From Actinomycetes bacterium (GTDB taxonomy: Bacteria; Planctomycetota; Phycisphaerae; JAACET01): 64,000 nt of DNA. Position numbers and translations under genes: made by a program. This document shows positions 17,557-26,279 of the stretch, one piece after another (the stretch's first letter is position 1; every line of letters begins with the position of its first letter). The stretch covers positions 1 to 64,000 of the forward strand of contig JAUXAG010000002.1 of NCBI GenBank assembly GCA_030614915.1. Reading direction: 5' to 3'. Under the pieces are notes generated by a model, which saw only the letters and a list, made by a program, of their open reading frames with translations, did no database searches and was not told the origin of the DNA.

Positions 17557-19301
17557 AGAATAAGATAATTGATTTTAGGCGAACCTTATTGGTGTGGCAT
17601 GGGAAGTGCGCAAGGCGATTCCCTTGGCGCAATACTAAAGACCCATTTCATTTGTTGCTTGCAGAAATTATGTTGCAACAAACTGATTCCCAAAAGGTAT
17701 GGCATGTTTATGAAAAGTTCATTGACAAATTTCCGAATATAGAGAGTCTCGCCGTAGCTTCATTAGGAGATTTGAGAAACCTTCTGAAATCATTGGGACT
17801 GTTTTATCGTGCTAAACGCCTAAGAGACATTGCGCTAACAATTGTTGAAAAACATCGCGGCATACTACCACAAAGCACTGCAGAATTACGCAGATTGCCT
17901 GGTGTAGGAAACTATGTTGCTGCAGCAACTGTGTGTTTTGCTTTTGGAAGACGGGCTCTTTTGGTAGACGTAAACTTTGCCCGTGTATATTCTCGATTTT
18001 TTGGAATCCATTTAAGACAAACCAGACCGCATCGTGATAGGGGTTTGTTAAACTTTGCTAGTTCTGTATTGCCAGCTAAGAAGGCTGTTAATTTTAATTA
18101 CGCTGTTCTTGATTTTGCCTCAACTATATGCACAAAGAGGAACCCAAAGTGCCGATGCTGCCCCCTGAAAAGCAATTGTTCTAATGCTGAACCTGCGAGA
18201 AATGGAATACTACTCGGTGTAGATTTGTTTGCGGGTGCAGGCGGACTGTCTTTAGGGGCAATCTCAGCTGGTGTGCACATGGCTTATGCTATAGAAGCAG
18301 ATTATAAAGCTGCTGTAACATATGAGTATAACAATTCTAAAACCGCAGTAGCTAAGCAGCAACTCTCACCTGGGAATGTGCGTTCTGTTTGCAAAACATT
18401 AGGAATTTCACCTAAGAGCATAGATGTCGTTGTCGCTGGCCCACCATGCCAGGGATTTTCGATTGCTAATTTGAGAACCAGGAATGATTCTAATCCGAAC
18501 AATCATGCTTGGAAGACAGTGATTAGTTTTGTTCGATATGTGCAACCCAAAGGTGTTGTCATTGAGAATGTTGGCGGCATAGCAACTTATCGGAATGGAA
18601 AAACTATTAAATTGATTTGTAAAGAATTTAATAAACTTGGCTACTATTCCAAAACATACCATCTTGATGCTATTGACTTCGGAGTCCCCCAACACCGCAG
18701 ACGCGTTTTTATAATGGCTTCAAGAATAAATTCTTTAGAAGGATCAATTTCGACAAGAAATGCAAAACCGATTTCTGTTCGCCAAGCTTTGCAAGACTTG
18801 CCGTTATTGTCCAATGGAAACGTCATAGAACATCTTCCTTATCGCTTAAATGGAGCAGTCTTATCCAAATATCAAAGCAGTATGAGGAAAAACAAACGTT
18901 ATTTCGTTGGCAATTGCAAAACTACACATAATACTGACTTAATTATTAGAAGATTTGAAACTGTACCACAAGGCGGTAACTGGCAGGATATCCCAGAAGA
19001 GCTTTTTCAAACTTATACGCGACCAGAAAACTGTCATAGATGGCTTTATAGAAGACTTGACGAACATCAGCCTTCAGTTACAATTAATAACTTCCGAAAG
19101 AATATGCTTATCCATCCTTGGCAAAATAGAACTCTTACAGTGCGAGAAGCAGCTCGTTTGCAAGGAATACACGATGGTTTTGTTTTTTTAGGCAATCTAC
19201 ACTCACAACAACAACAAGTTGCTAATGCTGTGCCGCCTCAAATGGCCCAAGCTGTCACAAAAACACTTTTGGACAACCTGAAGGGGGAAATATATGCCTA
19301 A
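17547..19301 (+). CDS. T/G-mismatch glycosylase fused to m5C DNA methyltransferase
   Basis: A 584-residue fusion. Residues 1-215 are a MutY/MIG-type HhH-GPD glycosylase: E40 in the A-E-I-M-L-Q-Q-T motif, hairpin L-P-G-V-G-N-Y with Y123 where MutY has Ser and the thymine glycosylase MIG has Tyr, catalytic D141, and Fe-S ligands C195, C202, C205, C211 (C-x6-C-x2-C-x5-C). Residues 221-584 are a complete C5-cytosine methyltransferase: D-L-F-A-G-A-G-G, G-P-P-C301-Q-G-F with the catalytic Cys, E-N-V, Q-H-R-R-R-V-F and the C-terminal Q-V-A-N-A-V-P motif. Deaminated m5C gives T:G mismatches, which the N-terminal domain would repair. The start is TTG with AGGA five bases upstream; it leads a four-gene operon. 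Confidence 0.9.
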   Translation: MEAKNKIIDFRRTLLVWHGKCARRFPWRNTKDPFHLLLAEIMLQQTDSQKVWHVYEKFIDKFPNIESLAVASLGDLRNLLKSLGLFYRAKRLRDIALTIVEKHRGILPQSTAELRRLPGVGNYVAAATVCFAFGRRALLVDVNFARVYSRFFGIHLRQTRPHRDRGLLNFASSVLPAKKAVNFNYAVLDFASTICTKRNPKCRCCPLKSNCSNAEPARNGILLGVDLFAGAGGLSLGAISAGVHMAYAIEADYKAAVTYEYNNSKTAVAKQQLSPGNVRSVCKTLGISPKSIDVVVAGPPCQGFSIANLRTRNDSNPNNHAWKTVISFVRYVQPKGVVIENVGGIATYRNGKTIKLICKEFNKLGYYSKTYHLDAIDFGVPQHRRRVFIMASRINSLEGSISTRNAKPISVRQALQDLPLLSNGNVIEHLPYRLNGAVLSKYQSSMRKNKRYFVGNCKTTHNTDLIIRRFETVPQGGNWQDIPEELFQTYTRPENCHRWLYRRLDEHQPSVTINNFRKNMLIHPWQNRTLTVREAARLQGIHDGFVFLGNLHSQQQQVANAVPPQMAQAVTKTLLDNLKGEIYA

Positions 19302-20358
19302 TTCAAAAGAGTTAATTAATCTTCTTGCTCTTACACCGCTTGAAAAACACGCACTTCTTAGCTCACGTGATGGCCGATTAAAGATATTTACCTGTTATTT
19401 GGCAATGCGAGAAAAAGTCGCAACCGATTTTTTGCCTTTGATCAATTCACGTGAACCCTTTATTAATGACCATACAAGATTACATCTTGAACGAGTATTA
19501 TGGCATATTGAATCAATACTAGAGCATAACTTTCCCAGACCTCAAGGTCGTCTTATGGATATACCTGAAGACCGTGTTATGACCTGGGTTGATAGTTTAA
19601 TACTCCTTAACGCACTGGTTTGGCATGATATTGGGAATATGTATGGTAGAAAACAACATGGGCGACAAGTTCGCAGCTGTTTAAATGCGATTTCACCTAG
19701 GCTTTATGACGAACATATGAGTAAGTACGTAATTCAAGTTGCACAAGCCCATTCTGGCGAAAATGCCATAGAAAATGAAATACCCAGTTCCCATGCCGCC
19801 AGAAGCTATCGTCGCGAAGCAATGCATCTTCAATTCTTAGCTGCGGTACTCCGATTCGCAGACGAAATTGACGAAGATCACCGCCGCAGTTCACCAGATG
19901 AATGGGATCAAATGAGGTTAATTCCTAAGCAGAACCAAAGATTTTGGTATTTCTGCAAGGCTAATTCATCAATTCAAGTCAAACCTATTACAGGTGACAA
20001 CAACATTTCGTATTGGGTAACTATAGAATCTCACATCCCTGAATCAGAATTTGACAGAAAATTGTGGGCTGGAAGAAAAAAAGTCAAGTGTCTCTCTGAA
20101 TACTTTCGGCGTTTGCTTAAATTCGAAAATGAGCGAAATTATTGTAATAGGTTTTTGAGGACATCCTATTATCACCCAGGCATCAGCGGCTTTAAGGTTC
20201 ATTTAACAACGCATGAGCGAACAGAATCGCCGGCGACTGGTCAACCATTTAACTTGGAGTTTTCTGATGCAAGCGGTGTTGAGCAATTGATTTCTGACCC
20301 CAGAAATTCCGGATTAATAAACTATATAATCGAAGCAAGAGAAATAATGGAATCCTGA
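19294..20358 (+). CDS. HD-domain protein
   Basis: A 354-residue protein with an HD-superfamily metal site: H60/H64, H111-D112, H153 and D190 in the order H...HD...H...D. HD proteins are metal-dependent phosphohydrolases acting on nucleotides or nucleic acids. The C-terminal 150 residues form an additional domain of unknown type. It overlaps the fusion gene by eight bases and the ATPase gene begins one base after its stop, so the three are translationally coupled. I infer it is an effector or regulator of the system; the substrate is unknown. Confidence 0.7.
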   Translation: MPNSKELINLLALTPLEKHALLSSRDGRLKIFTCYLAMREKVATDFLPLINSREPFINDHTRLHLERVLWHIESILEHNFPRPQGRLMDIPEDRVMTWVDSLILLNALVWHDIGNMYGRKQHGRQVRSCLNAISPRLYDEHMSKYVIQVAQAHSGENAIENEIPSSHAARSYRREAMHLQFLAAVLRFADEIDEDHRRSSPDEWDQMRLIPKQNQRFWYFCKANSSIQVKPITGDNNISYWVTIESHIPESEFDRKLWAGRKKVKCLSEYFRRLLKFENERNYCNRFLRTSYYHPGISGFKVHLTTHERTESPATGQPFNLEFSDASGVEQLISDPRNSGLINYIIEAREIMES

Positions 20359-20359
20359 T

Positions 20360-22156
20360 ATGCCTAATCCTTTCAAAATAAAAAGCGCAGAGCTTATGGA
20401 GCCACAAGAGGTGGCGGCAGAATTTGTCAAAGAGCATACGGAACATGCGAAATTGGCATCCTACAGCCACACAATAATATGGGGAAGCAGAGGTTCTGGC
20501 AAAAGTATGCACCTTAAGTTTCTCGAACCTTTAGCACAAGCATGGAGTCGCGACTCAGATTTCAATGGAAATATCAAGAAGTTTGTAGATATGCCCAATT
20601 CTTTTATTGGTATTTATATAAATTGTCGGGATGGAGTAGTAAATAGACAAGAATTGCGTCTTTTGCCTACTCTGCCAAATGTCCCAGAAGTAATACTCTA
20701 TAAATTCTTCAGTAAATATCTTGCCTGTGTTATAATTAATAAGTGTACTTCTATCCTACTTTCGCAAATTTGTTGGATTAGTGACGTGTCAATTAATATT
20801 AGCGATGCACCCCGACTGATTCAGATGATAAGCGATTCAAATACTACCACTCTTGGTGACACAATAAAAAAACTAGAACAACAATCTGGAAAATGGCTTA
20901 GAATTTTGGACCAAGTAATTGAAGACTTTTATGATAGCATTGGTACAACTCCCTCTTTTCCCGAAGAAGTTAAAACAATGCCTACTTTAACAGTGGATTT
21001 GCATAAAGTGCTACAATGGGTACAAAAAGAAGCTAAATTAGCCAGACCATTTTTTTTGCTGTTCGATGAAGCAAATGAACTAGCTGAAATTCATCAAAAA
21101 TGTGTCAACTCTTTGTTGGCTCTCAGAAGTCAAAACTTTCTATGTATCAAAGTAGCATCACAAAAAAATGGTTTTTTGCTTGGCTGCACCCTTGATGGTT
21201 CCGTGGATGAAACCCATGACTATACAACTCTTGATTTAGATGGACTCTACACAAATAACAGAGAGGCTTACTACAAGAGACTTGAACATATTGCATGTGA
21301 CCGGCTTCAAAAGAATGACATAAATGTAACCATAAAAGATTATCTGCCCGGTAATCCAAGCGAAGTAGAAGCAATGCAAAAAGCAAGGACGCTTGCCGAA
21401 AAAAGATATTTTGAAATAGATAAGACATCACGACCATTGGACAAGAACAATTACATTAAAAAATATGCACCATCCCTGCTATTTCAGGAAGTGCTTTCGG
21501 CCAAAGCGGATTATTCGTATGCTGGCTTTGATAGCTTGGTACATCTTTCTTCTGGAATAGTTCGATCCTTTATTGATTGTTGCTCACAAATGTATGAGCG
21601 GTATGTCCAAAGACATCCTCACCAAGAACCTTCACAAATACCTATCTTAATACAGAAAGAAGTTATTCGTGCCTATTCAGATGAGTTTATTCAGGCCCAA
21701 ATATTAAATAAACTCAAATGGTTAGACGCCAACTCTGAAGAGAAAACAATCCGAGAAGAGCTTTTGAATCTCCTTCGTGGGCTTGGTGCATTATTCCGTG
21801 CAAGGTTGATGGACAAAAAAAGCAGAGAACCTAGAGTTATTAGTATTTCGTTAAAAGATGATCCTGGCGAGGAACTGGCAAAGGTTTTAGCTTTGGGAGA
21901 AAGGGAAGCATTTTTGCATGTTAAATGGTATAGATCGAAAAGAGGCAATCGCAACTTGAAATGTTATATATTAAACAGAAGGCTCTGTCCTCACTTCAAT
22001 CTTGATGTTACGGGCTTCCAGGGTCGTCTTGAAGTAAGTGCGTCAGAAATGTCAATCTCTCTAACCGACCCTGACGGTTTTGCTCAGAGAATTCTCAATC
22101 GAAGACAAAGTGCAATCGATGAAGATACAAAACAATTGGTTTTATTTGATATTTAG
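20360..22156 (+). CDS. ORC/CDC6-like AAA+ ATPase
   Basis: A 598-residue P-loop ATPase. Walker A is G-S-R-G-S-G-K-S (42-49), Walker B is L-L-F-D236-E237-A, and the short segment K-V-A-S-Q near 265 could serve as sensor 1. The G-S-R-G-S-G-K loop and domain order match the bacterial ORC-CDC6-family ATPases often met in uncharacterised defence clusters. The C-terminal third is predicted helical with a winged-helix-like end. It probably senses or remodels DNA and drives partner proteins. It is sandwiched between the HD gene and a gene seven bases downstream. Confidence 0.75.
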   Translation: MPNPFKIKSAELMEPQEVAAEFVKEHTEHAKLASYSHTIIWGSRGSGKSMHLKFLEPLAQAWSRDSDFNGNIKKFVDMPNSFIGIYINCRDGVVNRQELRLLPTLPNVPEVILYKFFSKYLACVIINKCTSILLSQICWISDVSINISDAPRLIQMISDSNTTTLGDTIKKLEQQSGKWLRILDQVIEDFYDSIGTTPSFPEEVKTMPTLTVDLHKVLQWVQKEAKLARPFFLLFDEANELAEIHQKCVNSLLALRSQNFLCIKVASQKNGFLLGCTLDGSVDETHDYTTLDLDGLYTNNREAYYKRLEHIACDRLQKNDINVTIKDYLPGNPSEVEAMQKARTLAEKRYFEIDKTSRPLDKNNYIKKYAPSLLFQEVLSAKADYSYAGFDSLVHLSSGIVRSFIDCCSQMYERYVQRHPHQEPSQIPILIQKEVIRAYSDEFIQAQILNKLKWLDANSEEKTIREELLNLLRGLGALFRARLMDKKSREPRVISISLKDDPGEELAKVLALGEREAFLHVKWYRSKRGNRNLKCYILNRRLCPHFNLDVTGFQGRLEVSASEMSISLTDPDGFAQRILNRRQSAIDEDTKQLVLFDI

Positions 22157-22163
22157 GTGCCTT

Positions 22164-23063
22164 ATGCAATTTATAAAAGAAAAATCTATTGGGCAAATCA
22201 ATGATGTAATTCTGTTCGCTTCATACGAGGAAAGATCTGTATGTATTGCCCACGAATTGGCTAAACTAGGTTATGGTGGTAGCGTTAAGGTGTTTTATTG
22301 TGAAGATCTGAGCACGCCTCAAATACAAGATAACCTTGGGACAATAGAAAGCATTCTAAGTCGAAATGTTCAAAAGATACCGGTATCTTACAATAATCCA
22401 ATTCCCATGGTTAAAGCAGCTAGGGAAATGCCGCGGTCAGACTCCATTTTGATAGACATTAGTTGTTTTAATCGTGGCAACCTCTTTCCATTTTTATGGT
22501 CATCGGGATTAGGTAGGGAATGCTTTATAAATATTACATTTGCTTACTCTCCGCCAGAAAACTATGGCGACTGGCTTAGTAGAGACTACGAAGACCCTTG
22601 TAACATAATTGGTTTTGCGGGTGGATTGGATTTCCCAAAAGATCGGTTTTTAGTTTGTGTAGTTGGGTATGAAGTAGAAAGAGCTCTAAAGGTAATTGCA
22701 GCGGCTGAACCGTCGCAAGTATTTCTAACCGTCGGAAGTAAACCTACGCGGGTGGAGTTTTATGAACGAAATCGCACTGCGGTAGAGCGAGTTTTGGGCT
22801 CAAACAACTTTGAAATCCAAGAAATAGATGTATCCGACCCTAATGCCACCTTGAAGGACTTATGCGATATTATTAAAAACATTACACCGGGAACTGCTAT
22901 TGATATTGCACCATTTAGCACCAAATTATCCTGTTTGGGGATTTGGGCTCTTTGGATGCAAAATAAGAATATTCGGATATGGAACGCGCAACCGAAAACA
23001 TATAATTTGTTGAATTACAGTAAAGGAAGTACTCCTCCACGCTATTTTTCTGTAGAGTGGTAA
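22164..23063 (+). CDS. Unrecognised protein of the glycosylase-methyltransferase operon
   Basis: A 299-residue protein. Strand-helix alternation suggests one or two Rossmann-like halves: an opening strand followed by A-S-Y-E-E-R-S, a strand ending in I-D-I-S-C-F-N near 125, a second start at F-L-V-C-V-V-G-Y-E, and I-D-I-A-P-F-S-T-K-L-S near 255. No nuclease, CARF or SAVED motif can be identified with confidence. The ATG chosen has AGGTG just upstream; an earlier in-frame start lies inside the ATPase gene. As the last gene of a four-gene defence-like operon it is a candidate effector. Confidence 0.55.
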   Translation: MQFIKEKSIGQINDVILFASYEERSVCIAHELAKLGYGGSVKVFYCEDLSTPQIQDNLGTIESILSRNVQKIPVSYNNPIPMVKAAREMPRSDSILIDISCFNRGNLFPFLWSSGLGRECFINITFAYSPPENYGDWLSRDYEDPCNIIGFAGGLDFPKDRFLVCVVGYEVERALKVIAAAEPSQVFLTVGSKPTRVEFYERNRTAVERVLGSNNFEIQEIDVSDPNATLKDLCDIIKNITPGTAIDIAPFSTKLSCLGIWALWMQNKNIRIWNAQPKTYNLLNYSKGSTPPRYFSVEW

Positions 23064-23307
23064 CAGGTGTGCTCCCAGAATCTAGGGCGGTATATCTAGA
23101 TGGGATTTGATTATTTGCCCCGATTCTGACCGAATTTGACGATTTATTAGCCTGCGCGCTGCGCATGCGCTGTTCAAGAATTTCAGCCACAATCTAAGTG
23201 ACTGTAATTACAGGTGATTAGCAAAGTATAGCACCAGCCTGCCAGTCTGGTCCCTGCCAGATGGTGTTGGAAATGACCGGAGTCGGAAATAGGATTTTTT
23301 GAGTTGG
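23064..23307. other. Cassette boundary region 1
   Basis: No gene is visible. It contains the right-end-type site described separately, and lies between convergent genes. Confidence 0.6.
23133..23270 (+). other. tRNA-anticodon-arm recombination site, Gly(GCC)-like core
   Basis: The left arm (23133-23233) shares AATTTGACGATTT, a GCGC-rich palindrome (23153-23172), TAAGTGACTGTAATTACAGG and ATTAGCAAAGTATAG with the sites at 24.8 and 28.5 kb. The core 23234-23250 is a 17-base anticodon arm with loop CTGCCAG: T33, anticodon GCC, A37. One stem pair is mismatched. The following CTGCCAGATGGTGTT resembles the flank of the second site and is not tRNA sequence. Confidence 0.65.
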
Positions 23308-23982
23308 CTAGTAGTCTCCTTCGTCACCCACCCAAACGGAATAAAGAAAGGGCTTAGTGTTACTGCGAAGGGCAACAACGGAATTCTTGATGCCCTTTGC
23401 CCGAAACAAAGCCAAGAATAAGTTATAATCTTCAAAGGATTCGTCAATTTTGCTGAATGAATGTATAAGCATCATTGCGTAGGCAGCGTTGAACCTTTTA
23501 GCTTCAATAATTGCAGAGGCCATACGGTGGAGAAGCTGATACCGAATGCTCTCAGGTAAAGGCATAGATAAACCCAATTGCTCACACAAGAATTTGAGGC
23601 GTTCTTGTTTCCCTGGGGAGCTGTTTTGTAGCCATTGCCCTAAAGTTGGACCAAATGGCTCAGAAACTTTTCCCTCAACAGCAATAGAAACCAGTTCGTT
23701 ATTTACTTTCGCAAGCACCCATATATCATTCTGAGATGGGCGCCTCCCGCCCGGCAATGATACTTGATGTTCTGGAATAGCCAAGAGCAGTTCTAAATTT
23801 CTAAACAAGTTTACCTGAGATTTGTCGAAGACCGATTTGACGCTCCTGGGGAATCCGCTGGCATTTTGCCAACAGTACGCAAGTGTGCGAGCCGAATAGC
23901 CTTTCCTCCAGTGTTTGTCGGGTTCCGCTAGCAGCTTCTTCCAGTCTTCCGGACTTTCGGTGGGGACATAGATATTATTCAT
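23308..23982 (-). CDS. DUF6946-like putative PD-(D/E)xK nuclease
   Basis: A 224-residue protein. A strand with D (N-D-I-W-V-L-A) is followed by I-A-V-E-G-K-V-S-E-P-F-G near residue 105; the E-G-K in this setting is the D...E-x-K pattern of restriction-endonuclease-like folds. The family name is from memory and fits the E-G-K-V-x-E-P-F-G motif. It is the second gene of a two-gene minus-strand cassette, 29 bases after the preceding gene. Metal-dependent DNA cleavage is an inference. Confidence 0.6.
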   Translation of the reverse strand: MNNIYVPTESPEDWKKLLAEPDKHWRKGYSARTLAYCWQNASGFPRSVKSVFDKSQVNLFRNLELLLAIPEHQVSLPGGRRPSQNDIWVLAKVNNELVSIAVEGKVSEPFGPTLGQWLQNSSPGKQERLKFLCEQLGLSMPLPESIRYQLLHRMASAIIEAKRFNAAYAMMLIHSFSKIDESFEDYNLFLALFRAKGIKNSVVALRSNTKPFLYSVWVGDEGDY

Positions 23983-24011
23983 TTGCTGGACTCTTATCTT
24001 TCTTGCTGGCG

Positions 24012-24725
24012 TTATAGGGTTGTGTCTGGAATTAGTGGCAGGACCGCCTTCAGTTCAGGTGGATGTTTCTTAAATAAGCGGACAAACTCATCATCGCGCC
24101 ACCTTTTGGTTTTCTTTTTGTTTTTCTTTGCATTGCAATCCTGCTTCCAGGTTAGGTACATGCCCGCCAACCATAAGTAATAGTCAAGTTCACGCCACGA
24201 GCAAGACAAGCCCGCCTGATCCTTCAGGGTCTGCACGGAAGCCACAAAACCATCGTATTGTTCTATTCCCTTCGTAGCTCGCTTGCCCAAATGAAACCGC
24301 AGCGCCTTGCGTGCATAAGAGTCGTACATGGGGAACAGCTTGCCATCCACGAAGAAGTGACAGAATTTGGAGGCAAAGCTCCTATGATTGCGCGGCGCTG
24401 GACCTCCGTTACTAGCAGGCAAGGCGGCAATCGTTTTCAGCAGGGTTAGACCTTGCGAAAGATCAAGACTCGTTATGGCAATGTCGTCTGTGCTCATAAT
24501 CTTGGCTATGTAGACAGCCATGCGGTTTATAGCGAACACATTCGTGGCGTACAAAGCGTTTAGAGCCGTAGCCTTCAAATAACATTCTTTCAGGCTCCAG
24601 CCTGGAAAAGCTTGGCCTAGTTCGTCTAAAGCGTGTTCGGCCTCACGCCACTCCCGAAGGTGTTTCTGCCTAAGGGCAATAACAGCTGAGATTTGCTGAT
24701 GTTTCAAGGTAATGCTCTCACCCAT
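24012..24725 (-). CDS. Hypothetical protein with glycosylase-like HhH segment
   Basis: A 237-residue protein. The segment S-F-A-S-K-F-C-H-F-F, then P-M-Y-D-S-Y-A near residues 120-140, follows the Lys...Asp arrangement of HhH-type base-excision proteins and is similar in layout to the small HhH gene at 16.4 kb. No Fe-S cysteines are visible and the C-terminus is very basic. It is paired with a putative nuclease gene. The likely reading is a DNA-acting accessory pair, not a proven function. Confidence 0.5.
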   Translation of the reverse strand: MGESITLKHQQISAVIALRQKHLREWREAEHALDELGQAFPGWSLKECYLKATALNALYATNVFAINRMAVYIAKIMSTDDIAITSLDLSQGLTLLKTIAALPASNGGPAPRNHRSFASKFCHFFVDGKLFPMYDSYARKALRFHLGKRATKGIEQYDGFVASVQTLKDQAGLSCSWRELDYYLWLAGMYLTWKQDCNAKKNKKKTKRWRDDEFVRLFKKHPPELKAVLPLIPDTTL

Positions 24726-25110
24726 AGCATAAAGCTCCTTTTACAGCGGAATGGTCGTAAGCCAGAAAACCTGCCTGGAGGATTGTACTGTAAAAGATCG
24801 GGGCTAGGTTCTTATAATTGGCAGCAACTTGGGGCCAATTTGACGATTTTGCCATGTGCGCTGCGCATGCGCTGCCCAGAAAACCAAGCCGCAATGTAAG
24901 TGATTGTAATTACAGGTACTTAGCAAAGTATAGCCCCAGCCTTGTAGGCTGGCCACCTGCCAAATAGGGTTCAAAACACTCAGTAGCCTGTACCAGTGTC
25001 AAAAACACAGTCTATCGAGGTTATGAAATAAGTTCTAGTAAATTGGGATCCGTCGAAATAGGTGGTTTTGTCAGATATGGCAGGCTTCTGATTGCAGTCT
25101 TGAGGTAGAC
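24726..25110. other. Cassette boundary region 2
   Basis: No gene is visible. It holds the recombination site listed at 24837-24980 and a short unassigned stretch before the glycosyltransferase stop. Confidence 0.6.
24837..24980 (+). other. tRNA-anticodon-arm recombination site, Thr(TGT)-like core
   Basis: It has the same arm as the sites at 23.1 and 28.5 kb: AATTTGACGATTT, a GCGC palindrome (24857-24874), GTAAGTGATTGTAATTACAGG and TTAGCAAAGTATAG. The core 24936-24952 is a perfect five-pair anticodon stem with loop CTTGTAG: T33, anticodon TGT (Thr), A37. The right flank CTGCCAAATAGGGTT aligns with that of the 23.2-kb site. Confidence 0.7.
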
Positions 25111-26274
25111 TTACTCGCCACAATCGGAGTATATCTTCTCTACCTTGGTAGCTATATGGTCCCATGTCAACTTTGAATGGACGGTGGTTGCGGCTGATAA
25201 GCCGATTTCTTTTCTCAACGCGTCATGTATGAGTAACAATGACAGAAGTCTCCTGTATTGCGCAACATCTGTGGATGAACTGACAATGTAACCATTTTCC
25301 CCGTTGACAATCACACTTCCAAGTCCACTTTGATGACTCACTACAACAGGCACACCTAACGCCATTGTCTCCAACACGATTTTGGCGCAGGTGTCGTAAA
25401 GAGTGGGAAATAATAACATGTCGCAACCCGCTAACACAATTTCGGGGCTATTTGCTTTCTTGTAAAACACTATGTTGTTTCTGTCTTCGTTAGTCAATAG
25501 GGTCATCTCTCTTGTTGGTTCCGCCAGCAGAGCTAGTCGCACACCACGCCTATAATAAGGTCGAACTGTTGCCAGGAATGTCTTTAGATTCTTTCTTACG
25601 TAGTTGTTGCCAGAATAAGCTATTACAAACTCTTTTTCGCTAACACCAAATTGCCTTCGCGCATATTGGCGATACTTCTTCCTTATAGTAAGAGAGAACT
25701 TCTGAGGGTCAACACCATTATTGACAACGGAGACCTGCTCTGTTGGTATTGCATAGTGTCTGCACAACTCTTCCTTGGCCTTTTCAGAAACAGCTATGTA
25801 ATTCCTTACTCCGAGAGCTTGATAAGTCCTCCCTTCGAGTTCGCAGAGGGTCTTACTCCAAGGATCCTCTGCAAACTGTACTTGCTCAGTCGCCGCCAAT
25901 AGCTCTAGGTACTCTATATATACAAATCTCACAGTGACAATGGTAGCGGCGCTACACCATGGCCCTTGTGCGTCAATCACATCATACGTTTTGCCTCGGA
26001 GAAAACGGGAACATTCCTCAAAATATGTCTGCAAACGTGTAGCAGCTATTTCTCGTTCGCCGCAATCGCGATCCGAGGGATGAAAACTCAAATACGGAAA
26101 CTTAAATACAGGTAATATCCTGTAAGGTCGGCTACCTAAGTAATGGCCGTCATCGCCACAGATAATATCCACGGAATGTCGACGGGCTAGGCTTCTAGCC
26201 AAGGCATCTGTTGAAACCATAGAGCCAATTAGTGAGTCAGGCCAGAAATTGCCGCAAACGTAGGCAACATTCAT
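25111..26274 (-). CDS. GT4-family glycosyltransferase
   Basis: A 387-residue GT-B fold glycosyltransferase. The N-terminal half is the acceptor domain. The C-terminal half has a donor-binding region with a V-V-N-N-G-V-D linker near 185 and the GT4 signature around I-V-L-E-T-M-A-L-G-V-P-V-V-V-S near 300. It transfers a sugar from an activated nucleotide sugar to an unknown acceptor. It is last in a three-gene operon, five bases after the ATP-grasp gene. The combination with a methyltransferase and an ATP-grasp ligase suggests a modified sugar-amino acid or small peptide product. Confidence 0.85.
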   Translation of the reverse strand: MNVAYVCGNFWPDSLIGSMVSTDALARSLARRHSVDIICGDDGHYLGSRPYRILPVFKFPYLSFHPSDRDCGEREIAATRLQTYFEECSRFLRGKTYDVIDAQGPWCSAATIVTVRFVYIEYLELLAATEQVQFAEDPWSKTLCELEGRTYQALGVRNYIAVSEKAKEELCRHYAIPTEQVSVVNNGVDPQKFSLTIRKKYRQYARRQFGVSEKEFVIAYSGNNYVRKNLKTFLATVRPYYRRGVRLALLAEPTREMTLLTNEDRNNIVFYKKANSPEIVLAGCDMLLFPTLYDTCAKIVLETMALGVPVVVSHQSGLGSVIVNGENGYIVSSSTDVAQYRRLLSLLLIHDALRKEIGLSAATTVHSKLTWDHIATKVEKIYSDCGE

Positions 26275-26279
26275 ATCAT

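Noticed and set aside
22164-23063. CARF or SAVED sensor domain
   Set aside because: The fold looks Rossmann-like but I could not find the motifs needed for that claim.
23064-25000. Integron attC sites
   Set aside because: The repeats contain anticodon arms with proper T33/A37 and a long left arm, and lack the attC R/L box layout; no integron integrase is present.
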